From Desulfobacteraceae bacterium (lineage in GTDB: Bacteria > Desulfobacterota > Desulfobacteria > Desulfobacterales > UBA11574): a DNA stretch of 10,167 nucleotides. The stretch is taken from the NCBI GenBank assembly GCA_002868985.1, contig PKTV01000479.1, forward strand, positions 1 to 10,167, given 5' to 3'. Positions 1-6,947 of the stretch are shown piece after piece. The notes under the pieces were generated by a model, which was not told where the DNA came from, ran no database searches, and saw only the letters and a program-made list of their open reading frames with translations. The stretch's first letter is position 1, and every line of letters starts with the position of its first letter. Made by a program: the position numbers and the translations under genes.

Positions 1-1691
1 GCCGGTTCTGTCAGGCCGGGATGATATACCGACCGGTCCGTGAAAGGTCTTTAAAGAAGCTGCTGTCGCTTTCAGATGCTTCTGTTGCTGCAACCGGATA
101 TGAAGACATATCACTTTTATCTTTAAGTACAGGGGATTATAGTTGTATTTTACCTTTAATGGAAAACATGATGTCAAGGTATGCGAATCAGCGCATTGCG
201 ATATCCCTTCCTTCTCTTAGGGCGGGTACATTAACTCCCAGCCTGATGAATCTTGTAAAAAAGGTCAGAAAAACCGGCTTTACAATAGCACCGGAAGCCG
301 GGAGTCAGCGGCTTCGAGACGTGATTAATAAAAATATAACGGAAAAAGACATCATAAGCACGGTAAAAGATGCATTTTTATTAGGGTGGCAGGTTGTAAA
401 GCTCTATTTTATGGTCGGCCTTCCCACAGAAACAGACGACTATTTAGAGGCGATCGTCGATCTTGTGAAAAGACTCAAAACGGTTAACCGTGAAAATGGA
501 CGAAAAGGCCAAATTAACGTTAGCATAACGACTTTTATTCCGAAACCTCACACCCCTTTTCAGTGGTCATCTCAAATTTCGTTGGACGAATCGAAACATA
601 AAATTAACTGGTTAAAGAAGAAACTAAAAATACCAGGAGTTCGATTTAAGTGGCAGAACCCCGAAGTGAGTATTATAGAAGGACTCTGGGCACGGGGAGA
701 CCGTCGTCTTGGCCGTTTATTGGTGGCTGCATATAACAAAGGATGTAAATTTGACGGCTGGAGCGATAAGTTTAGATATCGGTTGTGGGAAGCGTCTTTT
801 TTAGATGAAGGTGTTGATATTGATTTTTATACAACACGTGTTAGAAATACTATCGAACCGTTACCATGGGATCATATTGATACCTTGGTTTCAAAAGATT
901 ATTTAATAAGCGAGTGGAATAAAGCCGAAGAAGGTGTGCACACCATCGATTGTCGAAACGGTAATTGTAACCAATGCGGGGTGTGTGATTTTGAAACTAT
1001 TGAACCCAAAGTGTTTGATGACCGTAAAGAAGATATGGTCAAAAATATTACACAAGACCGTCATAAACCCAAAGATTATAAAAAATTAAAGATATCATTT
1101 TCTAAGCTGGATCAGGCAAAATATTTTGGGCATCTTGAAATGGTTAAAATTTTTTTTCGTGCGATCCGACGTGCCGGCATACCGGTTAAATATTCAGAAG
1201 GGTTTCATCCGAAACCGTTGATATCCTTTGAGGATGCGCTACCCATCGGCTTAGAGAGTTTGAATGAAATATTTCATTTATCCGTACATGGCAATGTAAA
1301 ACCGAAAACCGTCATAAACGGATTAAACCGTCATCTTCCAAAGGGATTGCGTATTCTTAGCTGTCATCTTGCCCCGACAAAATCTTCGAATAATACATTT
1401 GAGCCCTTTATCTATATGGTAACCTCCCAAAATGGTTTTTTTGATGAAGAAAAAATGAACCATTTAAACAAGATGTCAGAATTCATAATTACGCGGTTCA
1501 ATCGAAAAGGGAAAACCAAAAAGATAAACTTAAAAGAAATGGTGATAAATCTGACATTACTCGCACCCAATCAACTGAGGATGACCCTCAGATCGGAACC
1601 GGGGCAAATGGTGAGACCTTTTGAGGTTCTTGAAAAAGTTTTCGGGTTATCCAAGGTAGAGATAAAACAGGCAGCGGTTGTTAAACAATAA
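1..1691 (+). CDS. Radical SAM protein fused to DUF2344 (TIGR03960/TIGR03936-like), 3' part
   Basis: The gene is open at the left edge. The first full codon is at 3 and reads R-F-C-Q-A-G-M-I-Y-R-P, the end of the CxxxCxxC [4Fe-4S] motif of radical SAM enzymes. The first Cys or two, and probably a few hundred N-terminal residues, lie outside the window; the 562 residues seen are roughly two thirds of a typical fusion. The ATG at 21 is therefore internal. The barrel continues through APEAGSQRLRD (about 289-321) and FIPKPHTPFQW (about 535-567). A second cysteine cluster, C-x4-C-x2-C-x2-C (codons at 951, 966, 975 and 984), follows. From about 1075 to the stop is the DUF2344 domain (KISFSKLDQAKYFGHLEM, then a GFHPKPLISF motif). 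The family is known by sequence but I know of no established reaction. It ends 20 bp before rng, so the two are probably co-transcribed, and an RNA-related role is only an inference from that. Confidence 0.9.
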   Translation, partial: RFCQAGMIYRPVRERSLKKLLSLSDASVAATGYEDISLLSLSTGDYSCILPLMENMMSRYANQRIAISLPSLRAGTLTPSLMNLVKKVRKTGFTIAPEAGSQRLRDVINKNITEKDIISTVKDAFLLGWQVVKLYFMVGLPTETDDYLEAIVDLVKRLKTVNRENGRKGQINVSITTFIPKPHTPFQWSSQISLDESKHKINWLKKKLKIPGVRFKWQNPEVSIIEGLWARGDRRLGRLLVAAYNKGCKFDGWSDKFRYRLWEASFLDEGVDIDFYTTRVRNTIEPLPWDHIDTLVSKDYLISEWNKAEEGVHTIDCRNGNCNQCGVCDFETIEPKVFDDRKEDMVKNITQDRHKPKDYKKLKISFSKLDQAKYFGHLEMVKIFFRAIRRAGIPVKYSEGFHPKPLISFEDALPIGLESLNEIFHLSVHGNVKPKTVINGLNRHLPKGLRILSCHLAPTKSSNNTFEPFIYMVTSQNGFFDEEKMNHLNKMSEFIITRFNRKGKTKKINLKEMVINLTLLAPNQLRMTLRSEPGQMVRPFEVLEKVFGLSKVEIKQAAVVKQ

Positions 1692-1711
1692 TGTAAAAAT
1701 CAGGAAAAAAC

Positions 1712-3241
1712 ATGTATAAAAAAATTGTCATCAATGTTGCTGATCATGAAACCAGAGTGGCGCTTCTTGAGGATGGAAACATTGCTGAACTTTTCATAGA
1801 ACAAGGAGATGCTTCAGACATTGCCGGAAATATTTACAAAGGAAAAGTTCAGCGGGTTCTTCCGGGCATGCAGGCTGCTTTTATAGATATAGGGCTAAAG
1901 CAGGCTGCTTTTATTTATGTGAGCGATGTTATTGGTGGAAATTATAGCCCTATTGAAGATTTCTTGAATAACAATAGTGGTACAGAAGAAGGCATTTCTT
2001 ATAATTCTTATATTTCCTCGATTCGTCGTGATCGGCACATTGAAGAACTTATCACTGAAGGACAAGAAATGATGGTTCAAGCGGCCAAAGCCCCCATGGG
2101 CTCAAAAGGAGCTCGGCTGACAACGCACATTTCCCTTCCCGGCCGATTTCTTGTGCTTATGTCGGCATCAGATCATGTTGGAATATCCAGGCGAATAGAA
2201 GATGATACAGAGCGGAATCGATTAAAGGCCATCGTTGAATCTATCCGTGAGAACAATTTCGGATATATTGTTCGAACTGCAGCAGAAGGTGTACAGGAAG
2301 AAAAACTTAAATATGAGATGGGGTTTCTCAACAATTTGTGGGAGAGTATTCAACAGAAATACCAAACGGCTACGGCACCGTATCTTTTACATAAGGAGAT
2401 GACCATTAGTCTTCGTGCTGTTCGGGATCTTTTGTTGCATGAAGCTGAAAAACTGGTCATAGATTCTCGTTCGGGGTATGAATCTATTTTAAAATTTCTT
2501 GATGAATTCATGCCGAGCCTTAAAGATTCAGTGGAGTTTTATGAGGGTTTGGAGCCGATTTTTGATTCATTTAATTTAGAAGCGGATATTTCACGCGCAT
2601 TAAAAAAGAAAGTATGGTTGAAGTCCGGCGGATATATCGTGATCGAGCTTACAGAGGCACTGGTGGCCATCGATGTAAACACAGGACGATATGTCGGTAA
2701 ATATAATCTGGAGGAAACGATTCTAAAAACCAACCTTGAAGCTGTTAAAGAAATTGCCTATCAAATTCGTCTTCGGGATATCGGGGGAATCATTATTATC
2801 GATTTTATCGATATGGAAAAAAAATCGAATCAGGAAAAAGTTTTTAATGCACTAAAGGAGGCGCTTAAAAAAGATAGAAGTAAAACCCACGTACTGCCCA
2901 TATCAGAGCTGGGGTTGATACAAATGACCCGAAAGCGGATTCGAAAACCATTGACAAGGATGCTGTGCGAGCCCTGCTTTTATTGTGACGGAGAAGGATA
3001 TCTTATCTCCAAACAGACGATATGTTACAATATCTATAGGGAAATTCTTCGTGAATCACGAGACATGATAGGGGTCAAGGTCAGCCTGAGAGTAAACCCC
3101 GAAATTGCCGAACTTCTTTATGGTGAGGAAAGCCAGATTATCGTTGCTGTAGAGAGGGTTATCGGGAGGCAAGTTGTCATATACCCGGACGCCAAGCTTC
3201 ATATGGAGGAGTTTAATATTTTTGAAATTATCAAGGAATAA
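1712..3241 (+). CDS. rng: Ribonuclease G (RNase E/G family endoribonuclease)
   Basis: This 509-aa cytoplasmic endoribonuclease should cleave single-stranded RNA, as RNase G does in 16S rRNA 5' maturation and mRNA decay. It has an N-terminal S1 region (about residues 35-150). The 5'-end sensor motifs are HVGISRRIED (155-164) and IVRTAAEG (186-193). The catalytic DNase I-like region has D321 (AIDVNTGR) and D364 (IIIDFIDM), the two metal-binding aspartates. C419-x2-C422-x2-C425 matches the Zn-link. There is no long C-terminal degradosome scaffold, so RNase G fits better than RNase E. It is about 20 residues longer than the E. coli protein, mostly from an insert around residues 75-112 inside the S1 region. 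The ATG is preceded by AGGAA at 1702-1706. It is probably in one transcript with the upstream radical SAM gene. Downstream it abuts the rpmH promoter rather than the rplU-rpmA-obg genes often found near it. Confidence 0.95.
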   Translation: MYKKIVINVADHETRVALLEDGNIAELFIEQGDASDIAGNIYKGKVQRVLPGMQAAFIDIGLKQAAFIYVSDVIGGNYSPIEDFLNNNSGTEEGISYNSYISSIRRDRHIEELITEGQEMMVQAAKAPMGSKGARLTTHISLPGRFLVLMSASDHVGISRRIEDDTERNRLKAIVESIRENNFGYIVRTAAEGVQEEKLKYEMGFLNNLWESIQQKYQTATAPYLLHKEMTISLRAVRDLLLHEAEKLVIDSRSGYESILKFLDEFMPSLKDSVEFYEGLEPIFDSFNLEADISRALKKKVWLKSGGYIVIELTEALVAIDVNTGRYVGKYNLEETILKTNLEAVKEIAYQIRLRDIGGIIIIDFIDMEKKSNQEKVFNALKEALKKDRSKTHVLPISELGLIQMTRKRIRKPLTRMLCEPCFYCDGEGYLISKQTICYNIYREILRESRDMIGVKVSLRVNPEIAELLYGEESQIIVAVERVIGRQVVIYPDAKLHMEEFNIFEIIKE

Positions 3242-3268
3242 AAAGGGGTTGAGTATTCTATATGACCT

Positions 3269-3302
3269 TTGAAAAAAGTATAATATATTATTTTCAATTT
3301 TT
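3269..3302 (+). terminator. Possible weak A/T-rich terminator after rng
   Basis: TTGAAAA (3269-3275) pairs with TTTTCAA (3291-3297), and five T residues follow (3298-3302). The intervening sequence holds the self-complementary TAATATATTA. The stem has a single G:C pair per arm, so it would be unstable. The same stretch contains a perfect TATAAT (3279-3284) that could instead be a -10 box, although no matching -35 lies at 16-18 bp. Position between rng and the rpmH promoter fits a terminator, but the evidence is thin. Confidence 0.25.
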
Positions 3303-3317
3303 GGTTAAGTTTGAAGC

Positions 3318-3346
3318 TTGACAACTCGGTTATCTTGTGATTTATA
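3318..3346 (+). promoter_or_regulatory. Sigma70-type promoter for the rpmH operon
   Basis: A perfect -35 box TTGACA (3318-3323) is followed by a 17-bp spacer and TTTATA (3341-3346) as -10. An alternative -10, TATATT at 3343-3348, would give a 19-bp spacer. Transcription starting near 3353 would give an rpmH leader of about 70 nt. In that leader CAAGG (3379-3383) can pair with CCTTG (3396-3400) around an A-rich loop, ending just before the AAGGA ribosome-binding site at 3411. This is the only good promoter seen before the rpmH-to-mnmE cluster. Confidence 0.65.
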
Positions 3347-3424
3347 TTTTTGGTTTAATTTATAAATAACACTTTCTTCAAGGCGTGGAAAAGCACCTTG
3401 GTATCTGAATAAGGATTTTAGGTT

Positions 3425-3559
3425 ATGAAACGAACGTATCAACCAAGCAGAATTAAGCGGGCAAGAACACACGGGTTTCTGAAAAGAATGTCGACAAAAC
3501 AAGGCAGAAGGATTATCAACAGGCGCAGAGCAAAAGGCAGAGCCCGTTTTACGGTATAA
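3425..3559 (+). CDS. rpmH: 50S ribosomal protein L34
   Basis: This 44-aa, very basic protein begins [18 protein letters not shown] and contains the L34 signatures RTHGFLKRM and [13 protein letters not shown], ending RFTV. Length and sequence are typical of bacterial L34, which binds 23S rRNA in the large subunit. The ATG follows AAGGA (3411-3415) at 9 nt. It is the first gene of the rpmH-rnpA-yidD-yidC-jag-mnmE cluster and lies about 80 bp downstream of a good promoter. In many bacteria dnaA is divergent from rpmH, but here the upstream gene is rng, so this cluster is not beside dnaA. Confidence 0.97.
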   Translation: MKRTYQPSRIKRARTHGFLKRMSTKQGRRIINRRRAKGRARFTV

Positions 3560-3606
3560 AAAGTGTTGCTCGATAAAACAAATTAAAAGATATTAAAGGG
3601 TTAAAC

Positions 3607-3613
3607 AGAGGAG
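3607..3613 (+). promoter_or_regulatory. Shine-Dalgarno fixing the TTG start of rnpA
   Basis: AGAGGAG lies 6 nt before the TTG at 3620. No ATG or GTG in the same frame is as well placed, and the protein starting at TTG has the expected RnpA N-terminus, so this site decides the start. Confidence 0.75.
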
Positions 3614-3619
3614 TCTCTT

Positions 3620-3973
3620 TTGCGCTTTTGTTTTACCAAGGCGGACAGAATATTAAAACGCTCCGAATTTCTTAAATTGTCTATTTTGGGGAAGAAAACA
3701 CAGAACAGACATTTTATTGCAATATTCTCTCCAGGTCGATGTCAAAGAACCCGCCTTGGTGTCACTGTAGCGAGAAAAGTAGGAAATGCCCCTACAAGAA
3801 ACAGGATTAAAAGATTTTCTCGCGAATATTTTCGGCTAAACAGGCACATTATTACAGGTCATTGGGATATCAATATTATCGCTAAAAAGAGGGCCGCTCA
3901 TCTATCATCGGACCAGGCCTTTCTATCCCTGAAAGACGTTTTTGGAAATATTACCAGGAGTTTAGAGCATTAA
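3620..3973 (+). CDS. rnpA: Ribonuclease P protein component
   Basis: This 117-aa basic protein is the protein cofactor of RNase P, which with the RNA subunit removes 5' leaders from pre-tRNAs. The N-terminus has the usual form, with LKRSEFLKL at about 13-21. The middle carries [20 protein letters not shown], which includes the conserved RNR loop (about residues 60-62), followed by REYFR. Length is normal for the family. The start is TTG, supported by AGAGGAG at 6 nt. It lies 60 bp after rpmH, the nearly universal order, and the stop overlaps the region that precedes yidD. No terminator is seen between it and its neighbours, so operon expression with rpmH is likely. Confidence 0.96.
   Translation: MRFCFTKADRILKRSEFLKLSILGKKTQNRHFIAIFSPGRCQRTRLGVTVARKVGNAPTRNRIKRFSREYFRLNRHIITGHWDINIIAKKRAAHLSSDQAFLSLKDVFGNITRSLEH
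3956..3960 (+). promoter_or_regulatory. AGGAG upstream of yidD, suggesting an ATT start
   Basis: AGGAG lies inside the end of rnpA. It is 23 nt before the GTG at 3984 but exactly 8 nt before an in-frame ATT at 3969. No better ribosome-binding site precedes the GTG. ATT is a rare but real initiation codon (known for infC), so this site raises the possibility that yidD starts at 3969. Confidence 0.4.
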
Positions 3974-3983
3974 AAGAATATTT

Positions 3984-4190
3984 GTGATACCGGCTCTGAT
4001 TTTAATAAGAGCATATCAATTCATATTGTCTCCAATACTGGCTCCTGCATGCCGTTTTTATCCAACCTGTTCTGAGTATGCCTATCAGTCTATTGTGCGT
4101 TATGGACTTCTTAAGGGATTTCTCCTTGCTTTGAAAAGAATTTTTAGGTGTCATCCCTTTCATCCGGGAGGAATCGATCCTGTCCCATAG
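3984..4190 (+). CDS. yidD: Membrane protein insertion efficiency factor YidD
   Basis: This small protein (68 aa from GTG 3984, or 73 aa from an in-frame ATT at 3969) belongs to the YidD/DUF37 family. The family helps insertion of YidC and Sec substrates and associates with the inner membrane through an amphipathic N-terminal helix. Diagnostic motifs are [40 protein letters not shown] and the final DPVP. The three conserved cysteines are present. It lies 10 bp after rnpA and precedes yidC, its usual place. The start is uncertain: GTG has no well-spaced Shine-Dalgarno, while AGGAG (3956-3960) is ideally spaced for ATT 3969, which would add I/M-K-R-I-F. Both lengths fit the family. Confidence 0.93.
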   Translation: MIPALILIRAYQFILSPILAPACRFYPTCSEYAYQSIVRYGLLKGFLLALKRIFRCHPFHPGGIDPVP

Positions 4191-4259
4191 AGCAGTGTAA
4201 ATGATTCCACTAATAGACAGGTCCGAAATAAAGGATGACGATTCAGGAGGGAAATATAT

Positions 4260-4376
4260 TTGCCCGCCTTCGCACAATCCTACATAAATTTTGCTCCTCT
4301 GAACCCGAAAATACCGTTGATTCAATTAATCCGAACAAAACTTTTCATGTATTGTATTGAACTTTGGAGAGGATAG
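4260..4376 (+). CDS. Possible 38-aa leader ORF before yidC
   Basis: A TTG at 4260 is preceded 9 nt upstream by a perfect AGGAGG (4245-4250), one of the strongest Shine-Dalgarno matches in the window. The frame stays open for 38 codons and stops at TAG 4374-4376, 6 nt before the yidC ATG. That geometry would allow translational coupling. The predicted peptide (starting M-P-A-F-A-Q-S-Y) is not one I recognise. A second, overlapping ORF in another frame begins at ATG 4235 and ends at TGA 4360 (41 aa), with a poor ribosome-binding site. At most one is likely real, and both may be chance. Confidence 0.25.
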   Translation: MPAFAQSYINFAPLNPKIPLIQLIRTKLFMYCIELWRG

Positions 4377-4382
4377 AGGATA

Positions 4383-6053
4383 ATGGAACACTTACGATTA
4401 TTTATTGCCATAGGTTTGTCTTTGCTTGTCTTTATCGGCTGGAATTTTTTCTTTGTTGATCAACAAAAGGAAAAACTTCCCCAACAGGCCATTCAAGCGG
4501 AACAACAGCCAAATAAAACATCAGGGATAACTGAAAAACAAAAGACATTCCAAGGAACTCCCCCCTTAAAAGCAACACCGCCTTTAAAAGAAATTGCTTC
4601 AGAGTCGATTAAACCTTCACGAACGATAACCGTTAATTTACCCTTTTATACAGTAAAGATTTCAGAAAAAGGTGCTGTATTTAAAAGTTTTGTCCTCAAC
4701 AAATACCGAAAAACCATTGATGCCGATTCCCCATTACTTGACATGATAAATCCTGATTTGTTCCAAGGAACCGTACGGATTGGATTTGCCGGTAATAGCC
4801 TTCAGGGAATTAACGATGCGAATTTTTCAGTTAACCTTGAGAAGGATTCTGTTGATATCAAGAATAAAGCCGAAGCGATCTCTTTTTCATGGACATCCCC
4901 CAAAGGGGTTGTCGTTGAAAAGACATATTTATTTTCACCTGAAACCTATCTGATTTCCCTCGACGTTACCATTAAAAACGGTTCCGATCAGACCATTGAA
5001 GACAATCTCACACTATCTCTATTGAAACTGGCATCGGACGACGTGAGCAGGTATGGTTTTGAAGGGCCGAGCGCACTGATCAACAATAAACTCGAGCAAG
5101 TTAAGAGTAAGAAAATAAAAAAGAAAGACGTATATCCCGGGAAATTAACATGGATTGCGGTTCAGGATCGTTATTTCATGTCTGCGATCGTGCCCGATGA
5201 AGCTGTGGATGCCAGTATGCACCTTGGCCTTAATGAGGATAAGATCCTAAAGAATACATATGTTGAGCCGGAGCAGGTGATTCATCCTGACGATCAGCAT
5301 GTTTTTAAGTACAAATTGTTTTTCGGGCCGAAAAGCATGACCGTTTTAGAAACCGTGAATTATGATCTGGTAAAAGCCGTCCATTTCGGTTTCTTTGACA
5401 TAATTGCCAAACCATGTGTCTGGATAATGAATTTTATATATAATTTTATCCCCAACTATGGTGTTGCCATTATCATTTTGACGATACTTAGCAAAATCCT
5501 TCTGTGGCCGTTGGGAAATAAAAGCTATAAATCAATGGCTGCAATGAAAAAAATTCAACCATTGATGGCGGAAATTAAAGAGAAACATAAAGGCGATAAG
5601 AAAAAAACGAATGAAGAAATGATGGGATTGTATAAAACGTATAAGGTCAATCCCCTGGGCGGATGTCTTCCAATGGTGGTGCAGATTCCCGTTTTTTTTG
5701 CGCTTTATAGGATGTTATATGAAGCCATAGAATTAAGACACGCGCCGTTTTTCGGGTGGATCACTGATCTGGCAGCACCGGATCGCCTTTTTCGATTCGA
5801 TTTTTCCATCCCATTCATGGAAGCGCCATACGGCATACCTGTTTTGACCATAGTTATGGGAGCGACCATGTTTCTTCAGCAAAAAATGTCGCCACCAGCA
5901 GGGGATCCGACCCAGGCTAAAATGATGATGATGATGCCGATTGTTTTTACGGTAATTTTTATCAATTTTTCTTCGGGGCTTGTTCTATACTGGCTTGTAA
6001 ACAATGTCATTTCCGTGGCTCAACAATATTATGTCACGAAGAAAAACGCTTAA
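4383..6053 (+). CDS. yidC: Membrane protein insertase YidC (YidC/Oxa1/Alb3)
   Basis: This 556-aa inner-membrane insertase folds and inserts membrane proteins alone or with SecYEG. TM1 is at about residues 5-24. A Gln/Pro-rich linker (28-75) holds a tandem TPPLK repeat. The periplasmic P1 domain spans about 80-330. The conserved five-TM core begins near 335, with VAIIILTILSKILLWPL (361-377), then the cytoplasmic hairpin (MKKIQPLMAEIKEKHKGD, about 388-405). NPLGGCLPMVVQIPVFFALY (423-442) and the C-terminal segment with FSSGLVLYWLVNN follow. The groove charge that is Arg366 in E. coli aligns with K371, which keeps the positive charge. The P1 domain marks the Gram-negative form. GGAGAGGA at 4366-4373 is 9 nt before the ATG. 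Unusually, 192 bp separate it from yidD. Confidence 0.97.
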   Translation: MEHLRLFIAIGLSLLVFIGWNFFFVDQQKEKLPQQAIQAEQQPNKTSGITEKQKTFQGTPPLKATPPLKEIASESIKPSRTITVNLPFYTVKISEKGAVFKSFVLNKYRKTIDADSPLLDMINPDLFQGTVRIGFAGNSLQGINDANFSVNLEKDSVDIKNKAEAISFSWTSPKGVVVEKTYLFSPETYLISLDVTIKNGSDQTIEDNLTLSLLKLASDDVSRYGFEGPSALINNKLEQVKSKKIKKKDVYPGKLTWIAVQDRYFMSAIVPDEAVDASMHLGLNEDKILKNTYVEPEQVIHPDDQHVFKYKLFFGPKSMTVLETVNYDLVKAVHFGFFDIIAKPCVWIMNFIYNFIPNYGVAIIILTILSKILLWPLGNKSYKSMAAMKKIQPLMAEIKEKHKGDKKKTNEEMMGLYKTYKVNPLGGCLPMVVQIPVFFALYRMLYEAIELRHAPFFGWITDLAAPDRLFRFDFSIPFMEAPYGIPVLTIVMGATMFLQQKMSPPAGDPTQAKMMMMMPIVFTVIFINFSSGLVLYWLVNNVISVAQQYYVTKKNA

Positions 6054-6069
6054 TAACGGAGGTTTAATA

Positions 6070-6852
6070 ATGTCGCCCAGCTTGGAGTTTGAAGACAAAA
6101 ACGTTGAAATGGCAGTAAAAAAAGCCTGTGAAGAATTAAATATACCCAAGGAAAAACTCAAGCATGATGTTATTTCCTACGGGTCAACCGGAATTTTTGG
6201 GTTGGTGGGCACTAAAAAAGCGCGTATTCGTGTTACCCTGCCGAAAACATCTCAGGAATTTAAAATTGAGGATTCGAGTACAAAAAAACAGAAGACCGAT
6301 TCTTTGGATCAAACCGTAAAGAATGCAGACTTTCAAATAGCTGCCCCAATTGATGATATAGAACTTTCCCCTTCAGAAGATGATCCAAAAGAAATTGGCC
6401 GGGAAGCATTGCAACGCATTATTGATTTAATTACCATAGATGCGACAATCTCGATTGAAGAAAAATCAAATCGATATTTTTTCAATGTTAAGGGTGGAAA
6501 CTCTGCCGTTCTTATCGGCAAGCGCGGACAAACCCTTGAAGCAATGCAATATATCGTTGAAAAAATTATTAATAAGAAAAGAAAAGAACGTGTTGGAATT
6601 CAGGTAGATGTTGAAGGGTATCTGGAAAAACGGCGCATTAGCTTGGAAAAAACGGCGTTTAGGCTTGCTGAGAAGGTTAAACGGAATGGAAAACCCGCGA
6701 CAATCGGACAAATGAATTCTCACGATCGACGGATCGTACATATTGCCTTAAAAGATGACAACATGGTGAGAACTCAGAGTATGGGAGAAGGAATTTTAAG
6801 GAAACTTGTCATATTTCCAAAGAAAAATCCATCCCGAAAGAAAAACCATTAA
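6070..6852 (+). CDS. jag: KhpB/Jag RNA-binding protein (Jag_N, KH, R3H)
   Basis: This is a 260-aa cytoplasmic RNA-binding protein. The Jag_N domain (about 1-55) contains SYGSTGIFGLVGTKKARI. An acidic, low-complexity linker (about 60-108) follows. The KH domain (about 112-182) has GKRG at 150-153 as its GxxG RNA-binding loop. The R3H domain (about 190-250) has R220-x3-H224 in NSHDRRIVHIAL. In Firmicutes, KhpB partners KhpA and affects cell division and mRNA regulation; the role in this lineage is not known. I chose the ATG at 6070 because GGAGG (6058-6062) lies 7 nt upstream and Jag_N begins there. The open frame reaches back to 6004, inside yidC. It starts 16 bp after the yidC stop, the conserved yidC-jag pairing. 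Confidence 0.95.
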   Translation: MSPSLEFEDKNVEMAVKKACEELNIPKEKLKHDVISYGSTGIFGLVGTKKARIRVTLPKTSQEFKIEDSSTKKQKTDSLDQTVKNADFQIAAPIDDIELSPSEDDPKEIGREALQRIIDLITIDATISIEEKSNRYFFNVKGGNSAVLIGKRGQTLEAMQYIVEKIINKKRKERVGIQVDVEGYLEKRRISLEKTAFRLAEKVKRNGKPATIGQMNSHDRRIVHIALKDDNMVRTQSMGEGILRKLVIFPKKNPSRKKNH

Positions 6853-6857
6853 CTCAA

Positions 6858-6915
6858 GCCTTCAATACTGTGGAACGTATGAAGGCGTTATTTCAAAGGC
6901 TCCTATTCGTTTGAA
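6858..6915 (+). other. Two stem-loops in the jag-mnmE gap
   Basis: The first stem pairs 6858-6868 (GCCTTCAATAC) with 6877-6886 (GTATGAAGGC): ten base pairs with one bulged A and an 8-nt loop. The second pairs TTCAAA (6892-6897) with TTTGAA (6910-6915). Neither is followed by a T run, so they do not look like intrinsic terminators. They could be processing sites or leader structures for mnmE, whose ATG lacks a visible Shine-Dalgarno. The inverted repeats are plain in the sequence; the role is inference. Confidence 0.4.
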
Positions 6916-6947
6916 GGTGTTGAAGCCAGCTATACATGTTATAAAAA

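Noticed and set aside
4002..4325. 107-aa open frame on the minus strand over yidD and the following gap
   Set aside because: It is antisense to the well-supported yidD for most of its length, has no recognisable motif, and its composition reflects the complement of yidD.
6004..6069. Upstream extension of jag into the end of yidC
   Set aside because: The ATG at 6070 has a well-spaced GGAGG and matches the Jag_N start; the extension is just the yidC 3' end read in another frame.
6936..6944. Two-codon mini-ORF (ATG TTA TAA) just before mnmE
   Set aside because: It has no Shine-Dalgarno and is short enough to be chance in A/T-rich DNA.
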